DNA of 64,000 bases. It comes from Lelliottia nimipressuralis (GTDB lineage: Bacteria; Pseudomonadota; Gammaproteobacteria; Enterobacterales; Enterobacteriaceae). The position numbers and the translations under genes were made by a program. This document shows positions 27,120-35,895 of this stretch, one piece after another. The stretch is from the NCBI RefSeq assembly GCF_004115925.1, contig NZ_SDDX01000008.1, positions 434,001 through 498,000 on the forward strand, in the 5' to 3' direction. Below the pieces are notes generated by a model, which was not told where the DNA came from, did not search any database, and saw only the letters and a program-made list of their open reading frames with translations. The first letter of the stretch is position 1. Every line of letters begins with the position of its first letter.

Positions 27120-28465
27120 AACTGACTCAACGCTTAAGCCTGAAACTGCGCCTGACGCTACTTTTTCTCGTGCTGTCCCTCGGCGCATGGCTGGCGGCAA
27201 GCGTGGTGGCCTGGCAGCAGACCACCCACAAGCTCGATAAACTGTTCGATACCCAGCAGATGCTGTTTGCCAAACGGCTGATGACCATGGATCTCGACGA
27301 GCTTAACGCGCCCATGCGGATGAGCGATGTGCCCAAAAAAGCCAAACACGGCCATCTTGATGACGACGCGCTGGCGTTTGCCATCTACGCCAGCGACGGG
27401 AAAATGCTGCTGAACGACGGTGAAAATGGCCGGGAAATTCCTTATCACTACCGTCGCGACGGATTTACCGACGGGCAGCTGAAGGACGACAACGACGCGT
27501 GGCGTTTCCTGTGGCTGACCGCACCGAACGGGAAATACCGGATTGTCGTCGGGCAAGAGTGGGAGTATCGCCAGGAGATGGCGCTGGATATTGTCACTTC
27601 GCAGCTGACCCCCTGGCTGGTGGCGCTGCCGCTGATGCTGCTTTTGCTGATTGTTTTACTCGCGCGCGAACTGCGCCCTCTGAAAAACCTCGCCCTGACC
27701 TTGCGCCGTCGTTCGCCCGACGCCACCGACCGGCTGGCAACCGATGGGCTGCCGACGGAGGTGCGCCCGCTGCTCGACGCCCTGAATCATCTTTTTGCCC
27801 GCACGCAGGAGATGATGACCCGCGAGCGGCGCTTTACCTCAGATGCCGCCCACGAACTGCGCAGCCCGCTCACCGCTCTGAAGGTGCAAACCGAAGTGGC
27901 GCAACTGTCGCTGGACGATCCCGAGGCGCAGGCGAAAGCGCTCAACCAGCTTCACGCAGGCATCGACCGTGCCTCGCGGCTGGTGGATCAGCTCCTCACG
28001 CTGTCGCGCCTCGACTCACTGGAAAACCTCGATGATGTTCAGACGATTGCGATGGCCGATCTGCTGCAATCGTCGGTGATGGACAGTTACCATTCGGCGC
28101 AGCAGGCGGGCATCGAATTGCGCCTCAACATTCACGCGCCTCAGGTGGCGCGCGCTGGCCAGCCGCTGCTGCTGAGCCTGCTGGTGCGCAACCTGCTGGA
28201 TAACGCCGTGCGCTATAGCCCGCGTGGAAGCGTGGTGGATGTCACGCTGGATGCACAGAGTTTTACCGTACGCGACAACGGGCCGGGAATTTCGCCGGAC
28301 GCTCTGGCGCGCATCGGCGAGCGTTTTTATCGTCCTCCGGGCCAGGAGCAGACCGGCAGCGGGCTGGGATTATCCATCGTCAAACGCATTGCGACGCTGC
28401 ACGGCATGCGGGTAACGCTCGCCAACGCGCGCCAAGGCGGGTTTGAAGTGACAGTAAGCTGGTAG
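27116..28465 (+). CDS. qseC: Sensor histidine kinase QseC
   Basis: A 449-residue membrane kinase. Transmembrane segments near 13-33 and 165-185 bracket a periplasmic sensor domain; then come a HAMP-like linker, a HisKA domain with phosphoacceptor His246 in DAAHELRSP, and a HATPase with [14 protein letters not shown] (N box), DNGPGIS and GSGLGLSIV. It phosphorylates QseB and also removes phosphate from it. Coupled to qseB by a four-base overlap. Confidence 0.96.
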   Translation: MKLTQRLSLKLRLTLLFLVLSLGAWLAASVVAWQQTTHKLDKLFDTQQMLFAKRLMTMDLDELNAPMRMSDVPKKAKHGHLDDDALAFAIYASDGKMLLNDGENGREIPYHYRRDGFTDGQLKDDNDAWRFLWLTAPNGKYRIVVGQEWEYRQEMALDIVTSQLTPWLVALPLMLLLLIVLLARELRPLKNLALTLRRRSPDATDRLATDGLPTEVRPLLDALNHLFARTQEMMTRERRFTSDAAHELRSPLTALKVQTEVAQLSLDDPEAQAKALNQLHAGIDRASRLVDQLLTLSRLDSLENLDDVQTIAMADLLQSSVMDSYHSAQQAGIELRLNIHAPQVARAGQPLLLSLLVRNLLDNAVRYSPRGSVVDVTLDAQSFTVRDNGPGISPDALARIGERFYRPPGQEQTGSGLGLSIVKRIATLHGMRVTLANARQGGFEVTVSW

Positions 28466-28571
28466 TTGGATTATTGCGCTATAAGCAAAAGACTTTGCAC
28501 ATTTTGCTCATTTTTCAGCACCGTTATTACGGGTAACATGACTGCCAAACTTGCCAGTCTGAGGACAAATT

Positions 28572-29153
28572 ATGAGCAACATTCTGATTATCAACGGTGC
28601 GAAAAAATTCGCCCACTCTAACGGCCAACTGAATGACACCCTGACCGAGGTCGCGGATGGTTTCCTGCGCGACGCCGGGCATGATGTTAAAGTGGTTCGC
28701 GCCGACAGCGATTACGACGTCAAAACCGAAGTGCAGAATTTCCTGTGGGCCGACGTGATTGTCTGGCAGATGCCAGGCTGGTGGATGGGCGCGCCGTGGA
28801 CCGTCAAAAAGTACATGGACGATGTCTTCACCGAAGGTCACGGTTCTCTGTACGCCAGCGATGGCCGCACCCGTTCCGACGCCTCTAAAAAATACGGTTC
28901 CGGCGGTCTGCTGCACGGTAAAAAATACATGCTGTCCCTGACCTGGAACGCGCCGCTGGATGCCTTCACCGATGAAGATCAGTTCTTCCACGGCGTTGGC
29001 GTGGACGGGGCTTACCTGCCGTTCCATAAAGCCAATCAGTTCCTGGCGCTGGAGCCACTGCCGACCTTTATCGTCAACGACGTGATTAAAATGCCGGACG
29101 TGCCGCGCTATATCGCAGAATATCGCAAGCATCTGGCTGAGATTTTTGCTTAA
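28572..29153 (+). CDS. mdaB: NADPH:quinone oxidoreductase MdaB
   Basis: A 193-residue FAD flavodoxin-like reductase matching E. coli MdaB in length. It transfers two electrons from NADPH to quinones and avoids semiquinone formation. Flavodoxin-like strand NILIINGAKKFAHS and the loop WQMPGWWMGAPWTVK, which surrounds the flavin, are intact. ygiN, 87 bases downstream, encodes a quinol oxygenase proposed to form a quinone redox pair with it. It has its own promoter after qseC. Confidence 0.96.
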   Translation: MSNILIINGAKKFAHSNGQLNDTLTEVADGFLRDAGHDVKVVRADSDYDVKTEVQNFLWADVIVWQMPGWWMGAPWTVKKYMDDVFTEGHGSLYASDGRTRSDASKKYGSGGLLHGKKYMLSLTWNAPLDAFTDEDQFFHGVGVDGAYLPFHKANQFLALEPLPTFIVNDVIKMPDVPRYIAEYRKHLAEIFA

Positions 29154-29175
29154 CTGGTTATTCAATTAAGACCCA

Positions 29176-29215
29176 ATTAATTCAAGTTGCAGCCAACGCA
29201 GCTGCAACTAGAAGT
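29176..29215. repeat. Interspersed palindrome in the mdaB-ygiN gap
   Basis: The arms AGTTGCAGC (29185-29193) and GCTGCAACT (29201-29209) are exact inverted complements around seven bases. They are preceded by TTCA and followed by AGAAGTATG. This resembles the core of an enterobacterial intergenic repeat known in Serratia-, Pectobacterium- and Photorhabdus-type genomes; that resemblance is from memory. Confidence 0.6.
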
Positions 29216-29240
29216 ATGCCGGGTAGAGAAGGAGTTAACC

Positions 29241-29555
29241 ATGCTTACCGTTATTGCTGAAATTCGCACTCGTCCAGGTCAACATCACCGTCAGGCGGTG
29301 CTGGATGAATTCGTGAAAATTATCCCGACCGTTCTGAAAGAAGAAGGCTGCCACGGCTACGCGCCGATGGTTGACGCCGCCGCAGGCGTAAGCTTCCAGA
29401 CCACCGCGCCCGATTCGATCATCATGGTTGAACTGTGGGAAACCGTGGCACACCTGGAAGCGCATCTGCAAACCGCGCACATGAAAGCGTGGAGCGAAGC
29501 GGTGAAAGGGAACGTTCTGGAAACGCATATCCGTATTCTGGAGCAAGGGGTTTAA
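29241..29555 (+). CDS. ygiN: Quinol monooxygenase YgiN
   Basis: A 104-residue antibiotic-biosynthesis-monooxygenase (ABM) fold protein matching E. coli YgiN in length. It oxidises menadiol and related quinols without a cofactor. GQHHRQAVLDEFVKI and FVELWETVAH-like segments are typical of the dimeric ferredoxin-like fold. AAGGAG lies seven bases before ATG 29241; an earlier in-frame start is not supported. The mdaB-ygiN order is conserved. Confidence 0.95.
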   Translation: MLTVIAEIRTRPGQHHRQAVLDEFVKIIPTVLKEEGCHGYAPMVDAAAGVSFQTTAPDSIIMVELWETVAHLEAHLQTAHMKAWSEAVKGNVLETHIRILEQGV

Positions 29556-29567
29556 GTTTTTGTCTTT

Positions 29568-29646
29568 TGCCGGGCGACACCGCGTTTACCCGGCATTCAA
29601 AACCTGAGCCAAAGGCCCGGTAAGCTTAACGCCACCGGGCTTTTTT
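29568..29646. repeat. BIME-like pair of REP palindromes, the second also a terminator
   Basis: GCCGGGCG...TACCCGGC is followed about 20 bases later by GGCCCGGT...ACCGGGC and a T run. The second hairpin can terminate ygiN; it ends two bases before the stop of the convergent GH88 gene. Confidence 0.75.
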
Positions 29647-29647
29647 A

Positions 29648-30835
29648 TTACCAGTACAACTTCCAGCTCTGGGTAAAACGCACCAGCGCCTCCACGTAGA
29701 AGTAATCCCCCCAGCTCGCGCACTCATCCACGCCTTTATTGCTCGCCAGATGGTAAACCGAGTGCTTCAGCAGCCCGTTACCCTTCTCGTCTTTACCCAT
29801 CAGATAGTGACGGGTCAACGATGACATCATCCCTTTCGCCCACTCCAGATAGCGCTCGCGATCCGGGTCCGTCACCGGCAGGTGCTTAACCAATTCCAGC
29901 AGGCCGCACACCGCAATCGCCGCCGACGATGAATCGCGCAGGGCATCGGTGCCCACCAGCGCCAGATCCCAGTGACAAACGTAATCCTCCGGCAGGCGGT
30001 TCAGGAAATAGTTCGCCAGCCGTTTCGACAGGGCAATCATCGTCTCGTCGCCGGTATAGATGTAGCTCAGCAGGAAACCGTAAATTCCCCACGCCTGGCC
30101 GCGCGACCAGCAGGAGTCATCCGCGTAGCCCTGCTGCGTATTGCCGTAGCGCGGCGCACCGGTTTTGACGTCCATGTAGTAGGTGTGGAACGTCGACGCA
30201 TCCTCGCGGATCAGGTAGGTCGCCGCCTGCATCACGTGCGCTTTCGCCGCGTCGGCAAAGCGCGGATCGCCGGTCTGCTCCGTCGCCCAGTAGAGCAACG
30301 GCAGGTTCATGTTGCAGTCGATGATCATTCGTCCGGCCTGCTCCGGGTCGGACAGATCGCCCCACGCCTGGATGATCTTCGCCTTCTCGTGGAAGCGCTC
30401 AAGCAGCGCTTCGGCGGCCAGCAGCGAGAAACCACGCGCCTCGCGATTGCCCGTCAGACGCCAGGCCGCCACGCACGACAGGGTATAGAGGAAGCCTAAA
30501 TCGTGGGTATTGGTATCATGGCGCCCGGCGATGCGCAGGCCAAACGAGCGGACGTTTTTCTCGGCCAGCGCACGGAATTTCTCGTCACCGCTCATCTCCC
30601 ACGCCAGCCAAAGCTGCCCGGTCCAGAAACTGGTGGTCCATTCCACGTTTTCCGTCAGGGGATAAAAGCCCTCTACACAGGTTTCAGCCGGGAATTTTTC
30701 ACCGAACTCCGTTAAATGACGGCTAATCAGTTCGAGGACATGATCCCGCGCCGAGCTTAATGCATCACTGAACACGCGCGCATCAACGGGTGCAGGAATA
30801 TCGGACAGGCGTTCCTCTGCGATACGATTTAACAT
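29648..30835 (-). CDS. Glycoside hydrolase family 88 unsaturated glucuronyl hydrolase
   Basis: A 395-residue (alpha/alpha)6-barrel hydrolase that removes the 4,5-unsaturated uronic acid left at the non-reducing end by polysaccharide lyases. The family's two key Asp residues appear as Asp112 in THDLGFLY and Asp173 in IIDCNMNLPLL; their spacing of 61 equals that of Bacillus UGL (Asp88/Asp149). GYADDSCWSRGQAWGIYGF is another family block. There is no signal peptide, so it acts in the cytoplasm on an imported oligosaccharide. It forms an operon with the transporter 28 bases upstream and the DUF2264 gene. AAGGAA precedes the ATG. Confidence 0.9.
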   Translation of the reverse strand: MLNRIAEERLSDIPAPVDARVFSDALSSARDHVLELISRHLTEFGEKFPAETCVEGFYPLTENVEWTTSFWTGQLWLAWEMSGDEKFRALAEKNVRSFGLRIAGRHDTNTHDLGFLYTLSCVAAWRLTGNREARGFSLLAAEALLERFHEKAKIIQAWGDLSDPEQAGRMIIDCNMNLPLLYWATEQTGDPRFADAAKAHVMQAATYLIREDASTFHTYYMDVKTGAPRYGNTQQGYADDSCWSRGQAWGIYGFLLSYIYTGDETMIALSKRLANYFLNRLPEDYVCHWDLALVGTDALRDSSSAAIAVCGLLELVKHLPVTDPDRERYLEWAKGMMSSLTRHYLMGKDEKGNGLLKHSVYHLASNKGVDECASWGDYFYVEALVRFTQSWKLYW

Positions 30836-30863
30836 ATTTCGGTTCCTTCTTTGACAGCAAAAA

Positions 30864-32129
30864 TTAGCGTGATGGATTTTGTTCTGCGATGTTGATGGCC
30901 TGCGCGCCGCGCCATTTGCTCTGGCAGGCAGATAAGGTAAAGGCAGAAATAAGGGTAAATGTCAGTGCCGTGGCACCCATGATGATATAAGTCTGCTCAA
31001 AGCCGATACGGTCATACATATATCCGGCAGGCGATGACACCACCACGTTTCCGACATACAGCATCGCCTGATAGCCTAATAAATACATGGTGGCGTTGAC
31101 GCGTTTGTCGAAATGCTCAGCGATATATTTAAATACCGACACCAGCAGCAGACAGATTTCCAGGCCGTATAACGGTTTGAGAATCGAAATTAACAGGTGG
31201 GAATCGCACATGCCGGAAATAATCAGGCGTGCGCCCACCACTAATCCCACAATTAATAATCCGCGTTTGGCACCTATAAAGTTAACGAACAGCGGGATCA
31301 CCATATACATCAGGAATTCCATCCCCGACTGTACCGTGCCCAGATAGCCAAAGACCGCGTTGCCCTGATGCACATCGTCGAAGAAGGTGACGAAGTAGCG
31401 CGAGAACTGCTGTTCAGCAATAAACATCATCCACGCCACGCCCGCCACATACAGGCAGAAGGCCCAAAACTTGCGATTACGCAGCAGCGCGTAGACGTCC
31501 GACGGCGCGATTTTCTCTTTGGTCAGCACTTCCCCGGCATGAACGGAGTTAGTGTTCACTTTCAGGTTTAGCAGGACAATCAGCATGATGACCGACGCGA
31601 CGCTGCCCATAATAAAGTTATACGCCGGAGAGAGGTTAAACAGCAGGCCGGAGAAGGATGACGCCACCGCCCAGCCGAGGGAACCCCACATACGAATCTG
31701 ACCAAACTCCATGCCATTCAACCGGCTAAAGCGATCGGAATAGGATTCGCACGCCGCCACGCCCGCATACCAGGCAAAGCTTAAATAGAGCGCACCGATA
31801 ATAATCCCGAGCAGTGTGTTGGACATCAACAGCGGCTGATAGACGTAAATAAAGAACGGTGCCATCAGGGCCGACATGGCCACCACAAAATAGAGCAGAT
31901 ATTTGCTCATCCCGATTTTATCGAGAATATAGCCGTAAATAGGTTTCAGAATAACGGAGAAGACACCGTTAACCGCAAATACCGTACCAATCACCGAACC
32001 GCTCAGGTTCGCTTTTTGGCCGAGCCAGATGGCCAGCAGGCCAATACTGGCCGACCAGGTAAAGAAATAGAGAAAAATAAAGGTACTAATTTTGTAGTAT
32101 TCGGTTTTATTCGTTGAGCTGATTTTCAT
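30864..32129 (-). CDS. Oligosaccharide:proton symporter of the LacY family
   Basis: A 421-residue major facilitator protein with about 12 hydrophobic segments, of the oligosaccharide:H+ symporter group (LacY, RafB, CscB). Typical pieces are WLGQKANLSGSVIGTVFAVN, KPIYGYILDKIG and GQIRMWGSLGWAVASS. The position between the GH88 and DUF2264 genes suggests it imports the unsaturated uronide disaccharide, an inference from context. GAGGA six bases before the ATG supports the start. Confidence 0.88.
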   Translation of the reverse strand: MKISSTNKTEYYKISTFIFLYFFTWSASIGLLAIWLGQKANLSGSVIGTVFAVNGVFSVILKPIYGYILDKIGMSKYLLYFVVAMSALMAPFFIYVYQPLLMSNTLLGIIIGALYLSFAWYAGVAACESYSDRFSRLNGMEFGQIRMWGSLGWAVASSFSGLLFNLSPAYNFIMGSVASVIMLIVLLNLKVNTNSVHAGEVLTKEKIAPSDVYALLRNRKFWAFCLYVAGVAWMMFIAEQQFSRYFVTFFDDVHQGNAVFGYLGTVQSGMEFLMYMVIPLFVNFIGAKRGLLIVGLVVGARLIISGMCDSHLLISILKPLYGLEICLLLVSVFKYIAEHFDKRVNATMYLLGYQAMLYVGNVVVSSPAGYMYDRIGFEQTYIIMGATALTFTLISAFTLSACQSKWRGAQAINIAEQNPSR

Positions 32130-32162
32130 AGAATCCTCGCCAACAGGTAGGGTCCAGAGTGT

Positions 32163-33980
32163 TTATATAAAGAACGACAACTGACGTTCGCTGCCCGGTT
32201 CGTGAATCACGACCTGGTTATTGTTTATTTTCAGCCGCGGCGTGACCGCGTAGTTTTTCTGCTCCCCGGAAGCGGTGACAGCGCAGCAGAGCCAGCTTTC
32301 CCCGACCGGAATTTGTGTGGCAAGCACGGGAATCGATGCGCATTGCGCAAACATCACGCTGCTGTTCGGCGGCGTAACAATGCTGTCGGGCTGGCGCGAA
32401 AGATTGGGCGACAGATCGACAATCACGCTGCTGCCAATTTCCGCATTCAGAACACAGCCGCGCGCCTGCAGGCGATGCGCCGTTTTGATCACCGCAAAGC
32501 CCCCTTCCACCGTCTGCAAGGTGCGCGCGCTATTGATGCGATGCAGACGCAGATGCCACTCGCCGAACGGCACCAGCCAGGTGTCGATCTGCACGTCGTG
32601 CCACGGCGACCAGCGCGAGAAAATGAAGTTCTCATCAACGCGCACCGCGTCGCAGTCGCGCCGACCCCGGAAATAGTTATCGCCATCACTGAGCAGCAGC
32701 ATCGAGTCGCAGGCCGCGTGTTTGATGCCGTAGCGCCCGCGTTCAATGGTGAAACCAAAGCGGCTTGAGTAGGCAAATTTGGTGTACTTCGCCTCGGTGT
32801 TGACGTAATTGTTCAGCTCCAGCTGCCCGGCGGTGAGCAGGGTCGCGTGCTGTGAATTGTCGGCGTGGATCAGGATCTGCTGCGCGTTGGGGATAACGTG
32901 TTTTTCAGCGCGTTCCGGCAAAGGCTGTTCCTGTGCCTGCCAGAACGGATGATCTTCACCCAGCGCCAGGATCAGGTAGGTTTTCAGCGCCCAGTACGGC
33001 GATCCCGGCGAGTTGTAATCCTCGCACATCGCCAGATTGGGATAGGCAAATCCGAGCGTCAGAATACCGTCGCGATCGAGGATCGGCTGCTGCTGCCACC
33101 AGCGCAGATGACGCAGAATGATCCCTTTCACAATGCCCGGTGTGAATACATCCAGCTCAGAAAACGCCACCGCGCTCCAGAACGCGACCATCGCAAAACG
33201 GTAGGTCAGGCTGCGGCCAAAGGGGATCGATGCCCCGTCGGCGGCAGACATAAAGATAAAATCGTCGGCAAACTGGCGGGCGCGATCGCGCAGCACTGCG
33301 GCCCGCGCCTCGTCGCCGCTCAGGGTGGCGTAGATCAGGCCATAGAAGTGGAACGCCATCGAGATGTAATAGTCTTTCGGGCGGCCCACACCATCGGAAT
33401 ACCAGCCGTCGCCGATGTAGTAAGCGTCCATCAGCGCAAAGCGACGATCGATGGCAGACTGGTCGAACGGCAGTCCGGCGCGTTTAAAACCAAGCTGGAC
33501 CATAATGGCAAAATAGTTCCAGTTGCTGTCCGGCATCTGGGCATCAGTGATCTGATTCAGCCAGGCGCGCAGGTTTTGCACCTCCCGCTCGCTGAAGAGA
33601 TCCGTGAGCCGGTTTTGCAACAGCGCAAGCCCAAGGCCATAGGCCGCCATCTCCACCAGACGCTGATCGTAAGGCGCGGTTTCGCCCCAGTAACCGGCGC
33701 TTTGCGGGTCCGTCCCCTGTTTAATCGCAGTGATGTATTTCTCGCTGTAAGGCGTGCGCTCGCCGGAAGCCAGCAGCGGAAACAGCCCCCACAGGGCACG
33801 CGACAGCCCTTCCATTTCGGCAATATCCGTCGCGTAATGCGCGCAGGTATCACCCAGAGAAATGCGTGAACTGCCCGGCGCAAACTGCTTGTCCAGCGCG
33901 CCTAACAGGGTATTTAGCTCCGCCACCACATCCTGACGGGAAGACAACGGATTTGATGTTTCTTTCTTTGCCGCCCACAT
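32163..33980 (-). CDS. DUF2264 family protein
   Basis: About 605 residues from ATG 33980, chosen because GAGG lies eight bases upstream and the family usually begins shortly before an NPL...RDD motif (here NPLSSRQDV). ATG 34025 (a short-spaced GAGGG) and GTG 34052 are alternatives. The protein has an N-terminal helical barrel-like region (to about 360; MPDSNWNYFAIMVQLGF, DGWYSDGVGRPKDYYISMAFH) and a C-terminal beta-rich region (SRFGFTIERG, HDVQIDTWLVP). This architecture recalls polysaccharide lyases and heparinase-like enzymes, but no catalytic residues can be assigned. There is no signal peptide. It is the first gene of the operon, so it may act before or with GH88. Confidence 0.82.
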   Translation of the reverse strand: MWAAKKETSNPLSSRQDVVAELNTLLGALDKQFAPGSSRISLGDTCAHYATDIAEMEGLSRALWGLFPLLASGERTPYSEKYITAIKQGTDPQSAGYWGETAPYDQRLVEMAAYGLGLALLQNRLTDLFSEREVQNLRAWLNQITDAQMPDSNWNYFAIMVQLGFKRAGLPFDQSAIDRRFALMDAYYIGDGWYSDGVGRPKDYYISMAFHFYGLIYATLSGDEARAAVLRDRARQFADDFIFMSAADGASIPFGRSLTYRFAMVAFWSAVAFSELDVFTPGIVKGIILRHLRWWQQQPILDRDGILTLGFAYPNLAMCEDYNSPGSPYWALKTYLILALGEDHPFWQAQEQPLPERAEKHVIPNAQQILIHADNSQHATLLTAGQLELNNYVNTEAKYTKFAYSSRFGFTIERGRYGIKHAACDSMLLLSDGDNYFRGRRDCDAVRVDENFIFSRWSPWHDVQIDTWLVPFGEWHLRLHRINSARTLQTVEGGFAVIKTAHRLQARGCVLNAEIGSSVIVDLSPNLSRQPDSIVTPPNSSVMFAQCASIPVLATQIPVGESWLCCAVTASGEQKNYAVTPRLKINNNQVVIHEPGSERQLSFFI

Positions 33981-34146
33981 ACGCTCGTCCTCGTAATCAT
34001 CTGCGGCAAAGAATAGTGAATGCATAACCCTCAGAAATGTTAGCCGTGTCACAGGGAAGAGAGATGAATAAACCTGAAGTTGAGAAAATTTAAAAAGGTG
34101 GTTTATAACGAGAAAGAGACGGGGAAAAGTTGAGTTTTATTGCACT
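33981..34146. other. Divergent promoter region of the DUF2264 operon and its AraC regulator
   Basis: Some 165 bases, AT-rich towards the regulator gene, lie between two divergent starts and must contain both promoters. No clear inverted repeat was found; AraC-type sites are usually direct repeats and are hard to call by eye. Confidence 0.4.
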
Positions 34147-34986
34147 ATGCGCGACACGCCAAAATCCGACCGTCTGGAGCTGATCGCCCTGAATGACACC
34201 ATCGTGTCGTTCAGCCGCCTGTTCGCTAATACGGTGCGCTATCACCACTGGCATCAGTGTCTGGAAATTCTCTATGTCGAAGAGGGATTTGGCGTGGCGA
34301 TTGTCGATAACCGCCACTACACCATGCGCCCCGGACGGCTGTTTTTCTTCCCGCCGTTCACCCTGCATAAGGTGATGGTGGATGAACAGGCCGAAGCGAT
34401 TTATCGCCGCACCATTATCCATCTCGATCACCACGCGGTGCTGAAAGTGCTGCGAGATTTTCCGCAGGCGCAGCAGCGGCTGCAAAAACTGTCGCGACGC
34501 GGCGGGCCGGCCTGGGTCGCTGATGTTGCTCACTGTCAGGTGCACATCCATCACCTGCTGAGCTGCTACCAGCCGCCGATGAACAGTGAAAGTATCGCCA
34601 GTCTGCTGATTGCGCTGTTTGCCATGCTGCCGGACGACAGCGACGGCGCGCCCGGCAGCAGCCACGGCATCGCCAGCCAGGTGATGTTCTGGCTGGATGA
34701 GAACTATCAGGTTAAATTTAGCCTCGATGCGCTGGCGGCGGAACTGGGCAAATCCCGCAGCTACGTTTCCCGCAAATTCCATCTGGAAACGGGCGAGAAA
34801 ATTCACGATTACCTGAATACGCTGCGGCTGCGAAGAGCCTGTGAATGCCTGTTACACAGCGAAGAGAGCGTGCGGGATATCGGTGCGCGGGTCGGGTTTT
34901 CTGACGTGACCTATTTTATCAGCGCCTTCAGGAAGGGCATCGGCGAGACGCCCCTTCAGTACCGAAAAAATCATTCGGGCCGTTGA
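34147..34986 (+). CDS. AraC-family transcriptional regulator of the DUF2264-GH88 locus
   Basis: A 279-residue regulator with an N-terminal cupin sugar-binding domain (HHWHQCLEILYVEEG, GRLFFFPPFTLHKV; metal- or ligand-pocket His residues) and a C-terminal double helix-turn-helix (LAAELGKSRSYVSRKFHLETG, DIGARVGFSDVTYFISAFRKGIG). It is divergent from the DUF2264 operon, so it very likely activates that operon in response to its uronide. The start ATG has only a weak ribosome site. It converges with the RpiR gene across 21 bases. Confidence 0.88.
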   Translation: MRDTPKSDRLELIALNDTIVSFSRLFANTVRYHHWHQCLEILYVEEGFGVAIVDNRHYTMRPGRLFFFPPFTLHKVMVDEQAEAIYRRTIIHLDHHAVLKVLRDFPQAQQRLQKLSRRGGPAWVADVAHCQVHIHHLLSCYQPPMNSESIASLLIALFAMLPDDSDGAPGSSHGIASQVMFWLDENYQVKFSLDALAAELGKSRSYVSRKFHLETGEKIHDYLNTLRLRRACECLLHSEESVRDIGARVGFSDVTYFISAFRKGIGETPLQYRKNHSGR

Positions 34987-35007
34987 GCGGTATTTTGCCC
35001 GGCAGCT

Positions 35008-35895
35008 TCACGCGCTTTTCTTCCCCGGCTTTAATCCACGGTGAAATTCATTGATGCGCTTCATGGACTTAATCGTGCGCTGCGGCGCGGTGGAGGCCAC
35101 CGACAGCACAATCATCTCCAGGCACAGCATCACCGTACCATGCAGCGGGATTTTGCCTTTCTCATTGCCGCGCGGAACGTGGATCACCACGCTCGCCTCT
35201 TTACTGAAACGTGAATCGACGGCGTTGGTAAGCAGGATGGTTGGGATCCCCAGACGCCGCGCTTCACGAAGGGTCGTCTGCCCTTCCCGGTGCGCGGATT
35301 TTTGCGCCATCATCACCAGCACATCCCCGCGCTGGAGTTCGATCAGCTGCTCGGCAAGGTTAATTCCGGTGCGGTTCAGTGCCGTCGCCGGCAGGCCAAT
35401 GCGACTGAACAGTCGCGCGGTGTATTCCGCCAGAATTCCCGACGCGCCGATGCCAAAAATCGCCACCTGCCGCGCTTCGCCCAGCAACGCCACCGCCTGC
35501 GCCAGGGCGTAGCGGTTGGCCGGTTCAGACAGCACTTCGCAGGTGTGCTGATGCCCTTCGAGGACGAAATCGATGCTCGAATTGACGTCGCTGGTCAGCG
35601 CTTTCACCGTGGTGGTGATCTTTTCGCTGGAGCTGAGCGTGGGGCCAAACCAGTGCTCAAGCGTCTGTTTGAGGTCGCGTAAACCGGCAAAGCCCAGCGC
35701 CTGAATCGCCCGCACCACGGTGGCATCAGAGGTTTTCAGCAGCGCGGCAATCTCCATCGCCGTCTGCTCCATCACCGCTTCGCGATTATCGTTGATGTAG
35801 CTGGCCACCAGCAGCAGACGCGGCGTCAGCTGATGCCCGCGAGCACGAAAACGCTCGCCGTAGAGATCGACCCGCGATTTGTCTTTTCTGATCAT
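35008..35895 (-). CDS. MurR/RpiR-family transcriptional regulator in an iron-uptake operon
   Basis: A 295-residue regulator with an N-terminal HTH_6 domain (about 1-77; MEIAALLKTSDATVVRAIQALGFAG) and a SIS sugar-phosphate-binding domain (about 120-260; AIFGIGASGILAEYTARLF, GDVLVMMAQKSAHREGQT). Its start overlaps the stop of the siderophore-binding-protein gene as ATGA, so it is translated with the iron operon. RpiR proteins normally sense sugar phosphates; a role in iron or siderophore control is unusual. The C-terminal tail is basic. The ligand is unknown. Confidence 0.88.
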   Translation of the reverse strand: MIRKDKSRVDLYGERFRARGHQLTPRLLLVASYINDNREAVMEQTAMEIAALLKTSDATVVRAIQALGFAGLRDLKQTLEHWFGPTLSSSEKITTTVKALTSDVNSSIDFVLEGHQHTCEVLSEPANRYALAQAVALLGEARQVAIFGIGASGILAEYTARLFSRIGLPATALNRTGINLAEQLIELQRGDVLVMMAQKSAHREGQTTLREARRLGIPTILLTNAVDSRFSKEASVVIHVPRGNEKGKIPLHGTVMLCLEMIVLSVASTAPQRTIKSMKRINEFHRGLKPGKKSA

